Origin: an uncultured Lachnospiraceae bacterium
Lineage (GTDB): Bacteria > Bacillota > Clostridia > Lachnospirales > Lachnospiraceae
Length of the DNA stretch: 64,000 nucleotides
Direction of reading: 5' to 3'
Assembly (NCBI GenBank): GCA_905199445.1
Contig: CAJKGK010000002.1
Location: forward strand, 62,001 to 126,000
Shown here: positions 32,157 through 41,175 of the stretch, in pieces
Numbering within the stretch: the first letter of the stretch is position 1
How the letters are laid out: each line of letters starts with the position of its first letter
Program-made: the position numbers and the translations under genes
The notes under the pieces: generated by a model
The model's input: only the letters and a program-made list of their open reading frames with translations
Told to the model about the DNA's origin: nothing
Databases searched by the model: none

Positions 32157-34433
32157 ATGGAAAACGGGGAAATTTTAAAAGATCCGAAAAATACCATAAA
32201 GATGATTAGTGGATCAGTGGGCCTGAAATCCCTGGAAAAGTGCCTGAACGACATTTGCCGGGATTTTGATACAGAACGTTACAGTATAAGGGCATTGGCT
32301 GAAAAATATATGGGGTTTCATAGACCGGGGCTGGATTTGAACGGATGTCTTGAAGCCCTTGTGAAGGCCGCAGCCGAGCTTACCTCAATGGAAGCACCGG
32401 AATGGGAGTTTATTGCAGCCAGGCTTTTAAATTTTAAATTTAAGACGGCTTTGAGTCATGAACTGTCGGATCGGGGAATTACCAGCCTGTTTGACAAAAT
32501 TTCTTATTTGACGACTCAGGGGCTTTATGGGGATTATATACTGGAGAGCTACAGTAAAGCAGAGATCGAGGAAGCGGAGACGATGTTATGTCCTCAAAGA
32601 GATTTGCTGTTTAACTATTCCGGTCTGGATCTTCTGCTGAAACGCTATGTGATTCATACGCACGACCATATGCCTTTGGAAACACCTCAGGAAATGTATA
32701 TGGGAATTGCACTGCATCTGGCGATGAAAGAGGGGAAGGATCGGATGCTCTGGGTCAGACGATTTTACGATATGCTCAGTCGGCTGGAGGTGACCATGGC
32801 CACGCCTACGCTTTCCAATGCGAGAAAACCTTACCACCAGCTGTCCAGCTGCTTTATCGATACAGTACCTGACAGCCTGGATGGTATTTACAGGAGCGTG
32901 GATAATTTTGCCAAAGTAAGTAAGTTTGGCGGCGGTATGGGGTTGTATTTTGGAAAGGTGAGGGCAACAGGCAGCAGTATTCGTGGCTTTGAAGGTGCAG
33001 CCGGTGGTGTGATCCGGTGGATCCGTCTGGTTAATGATACAGCTGTTGCGGTGGATCAGCTGGGAATGCGCCAGGGAGCTGCGGCGGTGTATCTGGATGT
33101 GTGGCATAAAGACTTGCCGGAGTTTTTACAGCTTCGTACCAATAATGGTGATGACCGAATGAAGGCACATGATATTTTCCCGGCGGTATGTTATCCGGAT
33201 CTGTTCTGGAAAATGGCAGATGAGGATCTGAATCAGAAGTGGTATCTGATGTGTCCGCATCAGATCAGACAGGTGAAGGGCTATGCACTTGAAGATTGCT
33301 ATGGGGAGCTATGGGAACAGCGTTACATGGATTGTGTCAGCGACCACCGAATTTCAAAGCGTATTGTCACAATTAAAGATATTATACGTCTGGTTCTTAA
33401 ATCTGCTGTGGAAACCGGAACGCCTTTTGTCTTTAACAGGGATATTGTCAACCGGGCCAATCCTAATGGACATCAGGGGATGATTTATTGTTCCAACTTA
33501 TGTACAGAGATTGCTCAGAATATGTCTGAAATTGAAACCATAAGTCAGGAGATTGAAACCCTTGATAATGAAAAGGTAGTTGTAACAGTGACCCGACCAG
33601 GGGACTTTGTTGTCTGTAATTTGGCCAGTCTTTCTCTCGGTCATTTGCCTGTGCAGGATGAGGCGCATCTGTCTCAGGTTGTGGAGACGGCTGTCCGGGC
33701 GCTTGATAATGTTATTGATTTGAATTTTTATCCCCTTCCCTATGCCAGCCTTACAAGCCGAAAGTACCGCAGCATTGGCCTTGGGGTGAGCGGTTATCAT
33801 CACATGCTGGCTAAGTATGGCATATCCTGGGAAAGTGAAGACCATTTAACTTTTGTAGATAAAGTTTTTGAAAATATAAATTATGCTGCAGTGATGGCCA
33901 GTGCCCGTCTGTCGGAAGAAAAGGGAAGTTATGCTTATTTTGAGGGCAGCGACTGGCAGACAGGTGCCTATTTTGAAAAGCGGGGTTATACATCCAAAAG
34001 ATGGCAGGACGCAGCATGTTTTGTCAGAGAAAAAGGGATGCGAAATGGGTGGCTGCTGGCGGTGGCACCTACAAGCAGCACAAGTATTATTTCCGGAACA
34101 ACAGCCGGGGTGGATCCGGTGATGAATAAATATTTTCTTGAGGAGAAAAAAGGCAGTATGCTTGTGCGGGTGGCGCCTCAGCTTTCGCCTGAGACAATCT
34201 GGCTGTATAAAAATGCCCACTATATTGATCAGAAGTACAGCGTTCGGGCCTGTGGGATCCGCCAGCGTCATATTGATCAGGCTCAGAGCATGAACCTGTA
34301 TATTACCAATGATTATACAATGCGCCAGGTTTTAAATCTTTACATTGAGGCGTGGAAGTGTGGGGTAAAGACGGTTTACTATGTACGGAGCAAATCTCTT
34401 GAGGTAGAGGAGTGCGAAAGCTGTTCTTCATAA
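32157..34433 (+). CDS. nrdA: Class I ribonucleotide reductase, large subunit
   Basis: A 758-residue catalytic subunit reducing ribonucleoside diphosphates to deoxy forms. Seen: the active-site Asn-Leu-Cys-Thr-Glu in YCSNLCTEIAQ, the partner cysteine in QLSSCFIDT and CNLASLSL, the Tyr-Tyr radical relay in KTVYYVRSK, the loop PTSSTSIISGTTAGVDP and the C-terminal shuttle CESC. The N-terminus lacks a recognisable ATP cone, the overall activity switch of many class Ia enzymes. GGAGG before the ATG; nrdB follows after 13 nt. Confidence 0.95.
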   Translation: MENGEILKDPKNTIKMISGSVGLKSLEKCLNDICRDFDTERYSIRALAEKYMGFHRPGLDLNGCLEALVKAAAELTSMEAPEWEFIAARLLNFKFKTALSHELSDRGITSLFDKISYLTTQGLYGDYILESYSKAEIEEAETMLCPQRDLLFNYSGLDLLLKRYVIHTHDHMPLETPQEMYMGIALHLAMKEGKDRMLWVRRFYDMLSRLEVTMATPTLSNARKPYHQLSSCFIDTVPDSLDGIYRSVDNFAKVSKFGGGMGLYFGKVRATGSSIRGFEGAAGGVIRWIRLVNDTAVAVDQLGMRQGAAAVYLDVWHKDLPEFLQLRTNNGDDRMKAHDIFPAVCYPDLFWKMADEDLNQKWYLMCPHQIRQVKGYALEDCYGELWEQRYMDCVSDHRISKRIVTIKDIIRLVLKSAVETGTPFVFNRDIVNRANPNGHQGMIYCSNLCTEIAQNMSEIETISQEIETLDNEKVVVTVTRPGDFVVCNLASLSLGHLPVQDEAHLSQVVETAVRALDNVIDLNFYPLPYASLTSRKYRSIGLGVSGYHHMLAKYGISWESEDHLTFVDKVFENINYAAVMASARLSEEKGSYAYFEGSDWQTGAYFEKRGYTSKRWQDAACFVREKGMRNGWLLAVAPTSSTSIISGTTAGVDPVMNKYFLEEKKGSMLVRVAPQLSPETIWLYKNAHYIDQKYSVRACGIRQRHIDQAQSMNLYITNDYTMRQVLNLYIEAWKCGVKTVYYVRSKSLEVEECESCSS

Positions 34434-34446
34434 ATAAGGAGGTAAA

Positions 34447-35502
34447 ATGATGACCCAAATTAAACAATTAAAAAGAAAACCTTTGTTTAATCCTGATGGT
34501 GATTCTCAGGTGCGAACACGCCGTTTGATCGGAGGAAATACAACAAATCTCAATGATTTTAATAACATGAAATACGGCTGGGTCAGCGACTGGTATCGTC
34601 AGGCCATGAATAATTTCTGGATTCCGGAGGAAATTAATCTGTCTCAGGATGTCAAAGATTATCCCGGACTGGATGACGCTGAACGTACGGCTTTTAATAA
34701 AATACTAAGTTTTCTTGTGTTTCTCGATTCGATTCAGACCGCTAATCTGCCCGGTATCGGAGCGTATATTACGGCAAACGAGGTTAATCTTTGTCTGTCC
34801 ATTCAGGCTTTTCAGGAATGCGTCCACAGTCAGAGCTACAGCTATATGCTTGATACCATCTGCAATCCTGTTGAGCGCAATGAGATTTTATATCAGTGGA
34901 AAAATGACCGGCATTTGCTTGAACGCAATACGTTCATCGGTGATCTGTATAATGAGTTTCAGGAAAACAAAGATACCCTGACATTACTTAAAGTGATGAT
35001 GGCTAACTATATTTTGGAGGGGATTTATTTTTACAGCGGCTTTATGTTTTTTTATAATCTGAGCCGAAACGGAAAAATGCCAGGGTCTGCTCAGGAAATA
35101 CGTTATATTAACAGGGACGAGAATACCCATTTGTGGCTGTTTCGAAATATGCTTCTGGAACTTAAAAAGGAAAATCCGGAGCTTTTTACACCAATAACGA
35201 TTGCGATGCTCCGGGAGATGCTGGAGGAGGGGGTGCGCCAGGAAATTCAGTGGGGGCACTATGTCATCGGTGATCAGATTGCAGGCCTGACAAAAACAAT
35301 GATTACGGAATATATTCAGTATCTGGGAAATTTAAGATGGACAAGTTTAGGCTTTGAGGCAATTTATGAAGGTCTGACAAAGGAACCTGAAAGTATGCGC
35401 TGGGTTTCGCAGTATTCCAATGCCAATATGGTGAAGACAGATTTCTTTGAGGCCAGAAGTACAGCTTATGCAAAAAGCACAGCTCTGATTGATGATTTAT
35501 GA
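34447..35502 (+). CDS. nrdB: Class I ribonucleotide reductase, small subunit
   Basis: A 351-residue ferritin-like radical subunit. The metal ligands can be followed: Asp in VFLDSIQTAN, Glu and His in FQECVHSQSYSY, Glu in ILEGIYFY, Glu and His in RDENTHLWL; the radical Tyr is in HSQSYSY. It thus looks like a tyrosyl-radical enzyme. No N-terminal ATP cone. An ATG three bases downstream (34450) has slightly better spacing from AAGGAGG. Confidence 0.94.
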   Translation: MMTQIKQLKRKPLFNPDGDSQVRTRRLIGGNTTNLNDFNNMKYGWVSDWYRQAMNNFWIPEEINLSQDVKDYPGLDDAERTAFNKILSFLVFLDSIQTANLPGIGAYITANEVNLCLSIQAFQECVHSQSYSYMLDTICNPVERNEILYQWKNDRHLLERNTFIGDLYNEFQENKDTLTLLKVMMANYILEGIYFYSGFMFFYNLSRNGKMPGSAQEIRYINRDENTHLWLFRNMLLELKKENPELFTPITIAMLREMLEEGVRQEIQWGHYVIGDQIAGLTKTMITEYIQYLGNLRWTSLGFEAIYEGLTKEPESMRWVSQYSNANMVKTDFFEARSTAYAKSTALIDDL

Positions 35503-35516
35503 ACATTGCTTTTTTA

Positions 35517-35532
35517 CACAATTTAAATTGTG
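35517..35532. promoter_or_regulatory. 16-bp palindrome overlapping a -35 box
   Basis: CACAATTTAAATTGTG is a perfect palindrome 15 nt after nrdB. It covers the first bases of the -35 box of the next promoter, so it may be an operator; as an AT-rich hairpin followed by TTTTT it may instead end nrdAB transcription. Confidence 0.5.
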
Positions 35533-35556
35533 CTTTTTGACAATTTGATATATAAT
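35528..35556 (+). promoter_or_regulatory. Promoter of the isochorismatase-family gene
   Basis: TTGTGC at 35528-35533, 17-nt spacer, TATAAT at 35551-35556. A leader of about 150 nt would precede the chosen start codon. Confidence 0.6.
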
Positions 35557-35711
35557 CCATTTAACATGATAAATTAGTTCTTTCAGAATTTATATTTTTT
35601 GATGCAGATGCAGCCTACGGGAAAAGTTGGGGAATGCTGGCATATATGGATCAGGAAAAGCTGTCTGGACAGATTCATCCAAGTAAAATAATAGATATGG
35701 AGGCAGGAATA

Positions 35712-36254
35712 ATGAGACTATTAGCAGAAGATTGTGTAACACTTGTAGTGGACTATCAGGAGAAGCTTATGCCGGTGATCAATGATCATGAGCAGGTTGA
35801 AAAACGTTCAGAAATTCTTTTAAAAGGTCTAAAAACATTGGGGATTCCTTCTATTGTTACCCAGCAGTATACAAAAGGGATTGGGATGACCATTCCTTCT
35901 ATTACCCAGGCAGCTGAAAATGACAGTTATTTTGATAAGATTTCTTTCAGCTGCTTTGAAGACGAAGAAATCAGGAAAACGATTTTTCGTACAGGGAAAA
36001 AAACCGTGATTGTCTGCGGCATTGAGGCTCATATCTGTGTGCTTCAGACATGTATTGATCTGAAGGCAGCAGGATATACGCCTGTTCTTGTGACAGATTG
36101 TATTGGATCAAGAAAGGCTTCGGATAAAGAAATTGCACTGCTTCGGGCTCAGAGTGAGGGGATCATACTGACAACCAGTGAAGCCGTTTTATTTGAATTA
36201 ACCAGAAAAGCCGGAAGTGAAGCATTTAAGGTGATTTCAAAGCTGATTAAATAA
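35712..36254 (+). CDS. Isochorismatase-family cysteine hydrolase
   Basis: A 180-residue YcaC-like hydrolase. The Asp-Lys-Cys triad is visible: Asp in LVVDYQEKL, Lys in FDKISFSCF and Cys in GIEAHICVLQT, with the cis-peptide-type Ile-Glu-Ala before it. The metal-binding DxHxH of nicotinamidases is missing, so I do not call it PncA despite pncB nearby. Substrate unknown. The ATG at 35712 has GGAGG 8 nt upstream; the frame is open to 35634 without a good site. Confidence 0.85.
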   Translation: MRLLAEDCVTLVVDYQEKLMPVINDHEQVEKRSEILLKGLKTLGIPSIVTQQYTKGIGMTIPSITQAAENDSYFDKISFSCFEDEEIRKTIFRTGKKTVIVCGIEAHICVLQTCIDLKAAGYTPVLVTDCIGSRKASDKEIALLRAQSEGIILTTSEAVLFELTRKAGSEAFKVISKLIK

Positions 36255-36285
36255 TATTTTACAAATTATAATCAGGAGAAGGAAA

Positions 36286-37314
36286 ATGATAAAAAAATAT
36301 AATTGTCCCGATTGTGGTGCCGATATGGCCTACAATCCTACAACCGGGCTGCTTGCTTGCGGCCATTGTGGTCACAGTGAGGCGATTGCTTCGGATTCCC
36401 CCGAGGAGATCCAACAGGCTGAAGCGGCATATATGGAATCATTGCACCAAAGCGGGAATTTTGAATACCATTGTCCAAATTGTGGGAGTGTTTTGATTGC
36501 TCAGGAAAAAACATCTTCGGTGACCTGTGAATATTGTCAGGCGCCGTTAGTGCTGGCAGACAGGCTGGCCGGTGAGAAAAGACCTCAGGAGATTGTACCC
36601 TTTAAAATCGATCGCGGGGCAGCGACCTCGGCATTTAAAAAATGGTGCCGAAACGGGCATTTTACGCCGTCTGGTTTTATGAAGGCAGACAATATAAAAA
36701 AATTACACGGAACTTACGTTCCGTATTGGATGTTTGGAATGAAGGCAGATGTCAGCCTTGGGGCTATGGCAACAAGAGTTCATGTAACCCGCCGGGGAGA
36801 TACAGAGTATACGGATACAAGCTATTATCATGTGACCCGCCAGGCGGAGATGGTATTTAATCAAATGCCTCACGATGCATCGGCCCAGCTGGATGATGGC
36901 ACCATGGCGAAGCTGGAGCCTTTTAATTTTCAGGAATGCAGATCATTTGCAATGCCTTATCTTGCAGGTTTTGATTCTAATCAATATGACTATACAGATG
37001 AACAGCTTTTAGCGGAAGTTAAAAAAGATATATCTGGAGGGGCTGTGTCGGCAACACGGCAAACGATTTCCGGTTATTCCACGGTTACGGTGGAAAACAG
37101 TACTGTGGATTTTTCGGATATTCATACAGCCTATGCCTTATTGCCAGTGTGGACACTTTCTTACATATATAAAAATAAAGAATATAAATTTTTAATGAAT
37201 GGGCAGACGGGACGTGTTGTCGGTCATGCGCCTTTATCTGTTGAAAAACTTCTGGGCTTTGGTGGTATACTGACGGTTGTTATATTCGTTATTTTGCTGT
37301 TGATTGGCGGGTGA
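36286..37314 (+). CDS. Membrane protein with two N-terminal zinc ribbons
   Basis: A 342-residue protein of unknown function. Two CxxC...CxxC zinc ribbons stand at the N-terminus: CPDCG with CGHCG (residues 7-30) and CPNCG with CEYCQ (about 65-88). A mostly beta region follows with KLHGTYVPYWMFGMKADV and ALLPVWTLSYIYKNKEY, and one membrane helix ends it (about 322-341), so the protein is tail-anchored with the ribbons in the cytosol. The next gene, a TPM protein, begins within its stop codon (TGATG), so the two are translationally coupled and probably act together. Confidence 0.8.
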   Translation: MIKKYNCPDCGADMAYNPTTGLLACGHCGHSEAIASDSPEEIQQAEAAYMESLHQSGNFEYHCPNCGSVLIAQEKTSSVTCEYCQAPLVLADRLAGEKRPQEIVPFKIDRGAATSAFKKWCRNGHFTPSGFMKADNIKKLHGTYVPYWMFGMKADVSLGAMATRVHVTRRGDTEYTDTSYYHVTRQAEMVFNQMPHDASAQLDDGTMAKLEPFNFQECRSFAMPYLAGFDSNQYDYTDEQLLAEVKKDISGGAVSATRQTISGYSTVTVENSTVDFSDIHTAYALLPVWTLSYIYKNKEYKFLMNGQTGRVVGHAPLSVEKLLGFGGILTVVIFVILLLIGG

Positions 37315-38117
37315 TGCGGATGAAAAAAAGAAGATTATTGGGGACGGTGGGCACGGCAGTTATTTTGCTTTTGGTTTTTATATGCAGTTTTGCTGCTGTT
37401 GGAGCAGCCGGGAAGTATGTGATTGACGATGCACAGCTTCTTACCGATGAACAGGAAGCCCAACTGTCACAGCAGATTCAAGATCTGAGACAGGAAAAAA
37501 ATATTGATATTGTTATTGTGACTAAAAACGGACTGGGAGAGAAGACCCCCCAGCAATATGCAGATGATTATCTGGATCAAGGCGGCTACGGGATGGGAGC
37601 AGATGAAAACTCAATCCTCTATCTGATTGATATGGAAAGCCGGGAATTATATCTTTCCACTCATGGAGCGGCTGAAGACTATTTTACCCCTGAGCTTATT
37701 GAGGAAATGCTGGATCATATCTATGATCAGGTGACTGTGCAAAATTATTATGGAGCGGCACAGGCTTTTGTCGCAGATGCAGGCCGTTTTGATGAGGCTG
37801 TAGCGAATCATCTCTATGATCAGAATGCACACAAAAAAATGTCTATACCCGTTAAACTGGGGATTTCTGTTGGGATTTCTGTATGTGTATGTGCAATTAT
37901 TGCGTTTTCTGTAAGCAGGGGAACAAAGCAGGCTGTATTTGCAAGAGACTATATGGATCAGTCTACATTTGAATTGAAGCAGCAAAGCGATGTTTTTCTG
38001 AGACATGTGGTGACCAAACGAAAAATTGAGACTGACAATGACCGAGGTCCTCGAAATTCCAACAGTCATATGAGCAGTGGCGGAGAAAGCCATGGCGGTG
38101 GCGGACGAAGCTTTTAA
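37314..38117 (+). CDS. TPM-domain secreted/membrane protein
   Basis: A 267-residue protein. Signal peptide or anchor at residues 7-30, then a TPM (TLP18.3/Psb32/MOLO-1) domain outside the cell (about 35-165: VIDDAQLLTDEQEAQL, NIDIVIVTK, ENSILYLIDMESRELY), a membrane helix (about 182-202) and a cytosolic tail ending in SGGESHGGGGRSF, the Gly-rich end typical of the family. Some plant homologues are phosphatases or photosystem repair factors; bacterial roles are unclear. Start options within 9 nt: GTG 37311, ATG 37314, ATG 37320. Confidence 0.85.
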   Translation: MRMKKRRLLGTVGTAVILLLVFICSFAAVGAAGKYVIDDAQLLTDEQEAQLSQQIQDLRQEKNIDIVIVTKNGLGEKTPQQYADDYLDQGGYGMGADENSILYLIDMESRELYLSTHGAAEDYFTPELIEEMLDHIYDQVTVQNYYGAAQAFVADAGRFDEAVANHLYDQNAHKKMSIPVKLGISVGISVCVCAIIAFSVSRGTKQAVFARDYMDQSTFELKQQSDVFLRHVVTKRKIETDNDRGPRNSNSHMSSGGESHGGGGRSF

Positions 38118-38127
38118 AAAATTTAAG

Positions 38128-38165
38128 ATCACCGATATCCTGGCAAAATGCCGGATATCGGTGAT
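38128..38165. terminator. Bidirectional terminator between TPM gene and pncB
   Basis: ATCACCGATATCC at 38128-38140 pairs perfectly with GGATATCGGTGAT at 38153-38165; A-rich and T-rich flanks on either side. Confidence 0.88.
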
Positions 38166-38170
38166 TTATT

Positions 38171-39631
38171 TTATTGGTGATCCTTGAAGCTGTGAATACC
38201 GTCAAGCAGCTGATTTTTCAGCTCCCACAACGGACGGGAAAGGTCGACATATACATTTTGCGGGTTGGCAAAACGGCGGGATTCATCCCACAAGGTATCC
38301 AGTTCCTGTTTGCAGTAAGCCTGTATTTCCATGACAGAAGGGGATTCATAAACACATTGGCCATTTTTGAAGATGGGAACAAGAAGTTCCCGGATGGTAT
38401 AGGTGTTTTCATCCAGATAAGTTTTTTTCCATGTTGAAACAGGGTCAAAGATCATCAGTGGCTCTGACGGATCATAATGCTCGCCCACAAGGGAAATCAG
38501 ATCGCCCCGGATTTTACCGGTTTCTCTGTCATATAAACGGAAAATAGTTTTATTTCCAGGATTCGTAACTTTTTCAATATTTTCAGATACTTTAATTTTG
38601 GGGATCATAACGCCGTTTTCATCGCATACGGCGGCCAGCTTATATACGCCGCCAAAAGCAGGACAGTCTTTAGAGGTGATCAGATTGGTTCCTACACCCC
38701 AGGAGGTGATTTTTGCACCCTGGCTGCGAAGGCTTTCGATCAGGTATTCGTCCAGGTCGCTGGAAGCGGATATCACAGCATCCGTATAACCGGCCTGATC
38801 CAGCATCATACGGGCTTTTTTGGAAAGATAGGCAAGATCCCCGCTGTCCAGGCGGATTCCGTAAAGCTTTGGTTTGATTCCCTGTGCTTTCAGCTCATCA
38901 AATACCTGGATGGCATGGGGAACACCGGACTTTAATGTGTCGTATGTATCTACGAGAAGCAGGCAGTTATCCGGGTACAGTCGGGCATAATTGCGGAAGG
39001 CTTCCAGCTCTGTCTTAAAACTCATGATCCAGCTGTGGGCATGGGTTCCTTTAACAGGAATATTAAACATCTGACCGGCCAGTACATTGGATGTGCCTAC
39101 GCAGCCTGCGATGACCGCTGCTCGGGCGCCGTAGGTGCCGGCATCCGGTCCTTGAGCACGGCGAAGACCAAACTCCATCACACCGCCGCCGGCTGCATAT
39201 ACAACCCGGGAAGCCTTTGTTGCAATCAGGCTCTGATGGTTAATAATGTTGAGGATGGCTGTCTCGATAAGCTGGGCCTCGATAATGGGTGCAACCACCT
39301 TTAAAAGGGGCTCCTTGGGAAAAACAACCGTTCCTTCCGGAATGGCATAGATGTCTCCCGTAAAATGAAATCCGGAAAGATACTCAAGAAAATCATCCTG
39401 AAAAAATCCGGTGGATCTCAGGTAGCTGATATCTTCCGTATCAAAATGCAGTTCTTTAATGTAATCAATAACCTGTTCCAGACCGGCGGTGATGGCATAG
39501 GCACTGCCGGATGGATTATTGCGGTAAAAAACATCAAAAACCACGGTTTTGTTTGTCTGATTGGTGAAATATCCCTGCATCATTGTTAATTCATATAAAT
39601 CTGTAAGCAATGTTAAATTATATCTGCTCAT
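38171..39631 (-). CDS. pncB: Nicotinate phosphoribosyltransferase
   Basis: A 486-residue NAD salvage enzyme: nicotinate + PRPP + ATP to nicotinate mononucleotide. Seen: LLTDLYELTMMQGYF at the start, FDVFYRNNPSGSAYAI, the FGLRRAQGPDAGTYGARAA loop, GTHAHSWIM with the phosphorylated His region, and GIRLDSGDLAYLS. This is the long Gram-positive form. The ATG at 39631 is chosen over an in-frame ATG at 39673 because it has GAGGGAT upstream and gives the family N-terminus. A palindrome sits just upstream. Confidence 0.95.
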   Translation of the reverse strand: MSRYNLTLLTDLYELTMMQGYFTNQTNKTVVFDVFYRNNPSGSAYAITAGLEQVIDYIKELHFDTEDISYLRSTGFFQDDFLEYLSGFHFTGDIYAIPEGTVVFPKEPLLKVVAPIIEAQLIETAILNIINHQSLIATKASRVVYAAGGGVMEFGLRRAQGPDAGTYGARAAVIAGCVGTSNVLAGQMFNIPVKGTHAHSWIMSFKTELEAFRNYARLYPDNCLLLVDTYDTLKSGVPHAIQVFDELKAQGIKPKLYGIRLDSGDLAYLSKKARMMLDQAGYTDAVISASSDLDEYLIESLRSQGAKITSWGVGTNLITSKDCPAFGGVYKLAAVCDENGVMIPKIKVSENIEKVTNPGNKTIFRLYDRETGKIRGDLISLVGEHYDPSEPLMIFDPVSTWKKTYLDENTYTIRELLVPIFKNGQCVYESPSVMEIQAYCKQELDTLWDESRRFANPQNVYVDLSRPLWELKNQLLDGIHSFKDHQ

Positions 39632-39643
39632 AAAAATCCCTCT

Positions 39644-39669
39644 TTTATATATGTCTTGACACATGTAAA
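39644..39669 (-). promoter_or_regulatory. Candidate operator upstream of pncB
   Basis: A 26-bp imperfect palindrome (10 of 13 positions pair), with TGTCTTGACA at its centre (39653-39662 on +) and TTTA/TAAA arms, 13 nt before the pncB start. In Firmicutes niacin genes are often repressed by NiaR; whether this site fits its consensus I cannot confirm. Confidence 0.5.
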
Positions 39670-39804
39670 GCATAAACGATAAGTTAGAATTATTGTACCC
39701 CGGCTAAATGAAAAAAGCAACCAGAAGCGGCGGAAATTTAACTTAATTGTAATAGTTTCGTACCGGATTTGTCGCTTTACCGGTTTATAATGTTTTTGAA
39801 GGAT

Positions 39805-39834
39805 TTGACTTTTTGACCTTAACATTATTATAAA
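39805..39834 (+). promoter_or_regulatory. Promoter of the CapA-like gene
   Basis: TTGACT at 39805-39810, 18-nt spacer, TATAAA at 39829-39834, about 50 nt before the start. Confidence 0.7.
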
Positions 39835-39885
39835 GTGATCGGGACAGGAAATGCCTGATCTGATCAATAAAGCGGGGAGATTTTT

Positions 39886-41175
39886 ATGGATTACAAAAGT
39901 GAAAGCGTGTCTCAAAATCACAGAAATACAAGGCCTGGAGATCGGCGAAATTTAAAGCGTAAAATAAGAAATATGGGGATTTCCATGGGGACAGGGGTTT
40001 TTGTCGGCTTAATTTTAGGTTGTGTTTTAATGTTTCAGAACCATATGGAACATGCTCAGGCTGTTGAACGTATCGTGCCGTCGGTAAAGATTATGCTGGA
40101 AGAAGCCGCACCTAAGGTAAGTACTGTGGATATTGTGGCTGTTGGGGATAATCTGATCCACTCTGGACTTTATAAATCGGGTCTGCAGGCGGATGGATCT
40201 TATAATTTTGATCATTTGTATGCCAACGTTAAGGCCGATATCCAGGCCGCTGATCTGGCAATTGTTAATCAGGAAACGATTTATACATATAACCGTAATG
40301 ACTATTCAGGCTATCCTTGTTTTGCAGGTCCCGTAGAGATTGGAGATGCCCTGGCAGGTGCAGGCTTTGATGTGGTTACCCATGCCACCAATCATGTCTA
40401 TGATCGGGGCGTGCAGGGAATTGCCGATACACTGGATTTCTGGAAAACGAAACATCCGGAGATTACTGTGTTGGGGATACATGATAGCCAGGAAGATGCA
40501 GATACAATAAAAACGGTTGAGTGTAACGGAATCACTTTTGCCATGCTGAATTACACATATGGAATGAATGGATTTGCGCTCCCTGCGGATAAGCCTTATC
40601 TTGTGGATTTGCTGGACAGGGATCAGGTGGCTGAGGATATCGCCAGGGCAAAGCAGATCAGTGACTGTGTGATATTTTTTCTTCACTGCGGTGTAGAATA
40701 TGTTTATGAGCCGGATGTTTCGACGAAAGAATGGGTGCAGTTTCTGCTGGATCAGGGCGTAGATATAACCATCGCCTCGCATCCCCATGTGCTGGAGCCT
40801 TATACAGAATTGGCAGGGGATGACGGTCATCAAATGATTGTTTATTACTCTATGGGAAACTTTATATCAACACAGGATGCCATGCCAAGGATGATTGGCG
40901 GTATGGCAAAAATTACGGTGGAAAAATGGGGAGAGGGTGAAAATTCCCGGGTTACAGTCAGAGATTATACACTGGATCCGCTTTTTACCCACTATAATCA
41001 TACTTTGGGCGTGTATACGGTGTATAAGCTGGCTGATTATACGGATGAGCTGGCTGCACAGCATCAGCTGTATGCGGCAGCCGATCCCCGGCTTTCTGTG
41101 GAGGTTATACAAAATGAGTTCAATACAATTATGAATACACCGATCCGGCAGGAAGGTCATGCGCATACATATTAA
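39886..41175 (+). CDS. CapA/PgsA-family metallophosphatase-like protein
   Basis: A 429-residue surface protein with an N-terminal membrane anchor (about 31-52) and one CapA (PGA_cap) domain outside. Metal-site motifs of the calcineurin-like fold are visible: VDIVAVGDNLIH (Asp, His), VNQETI, HATNHVYDRG, FFLHCGVEYVYEP and ASHPHVLEPY. Relatives take part in poly-gamma-glutamate capsule formation, but no pgsB/C genes are near and many stand-alone members have unknown substrates. GGGGAG precedes the ATG. It ends overlapping the convergent DUF2726 gene by 4 nt. Confidence 0.88.
   Translation: MDYKSESVSQNHRNTRPGDRRNLKRKIRNMGISMGTGVFVGLILGCVLMFQNHMEHAQAVERIVPSVKIMLEEAAPKVSTVDIVAVGDNLIHSGLYKSGLQADGSYNFDHLYANVKADIQAADLAIVNQETIYTYNRNDYSGYPCFAGPVEIGDALAGAGFDVVTHATNHVYDRGVQGIADTLDFWKTKHPEITVLGIHDSQEDADTIKTVECNGITFAMLNYTYGMNGFALPADKPYLVDLLDRDQVAEDIARAKQISDCVIFFLHCGVEYVYEPDVSTKEWVQFLLDQGVDITIASHPHVLEPYTELAGDDGHQMIVYYSMGNFISTQDAMPRMIGGMAKITVEKWGEGENSRVTVRDYTLDPLFTHYNHTLGVYTVYKLADYTDELAAQHQLYAAADPRLSVEVIQNEFNTIMNTPIRQEGHAHTY

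Noticed and set aside
35712..36254. Nicotinamidase (PncA), suggested by nearby pncB
   Set aside because: The DxHxH metal site is missing; only the general isochorismatase triad is present.
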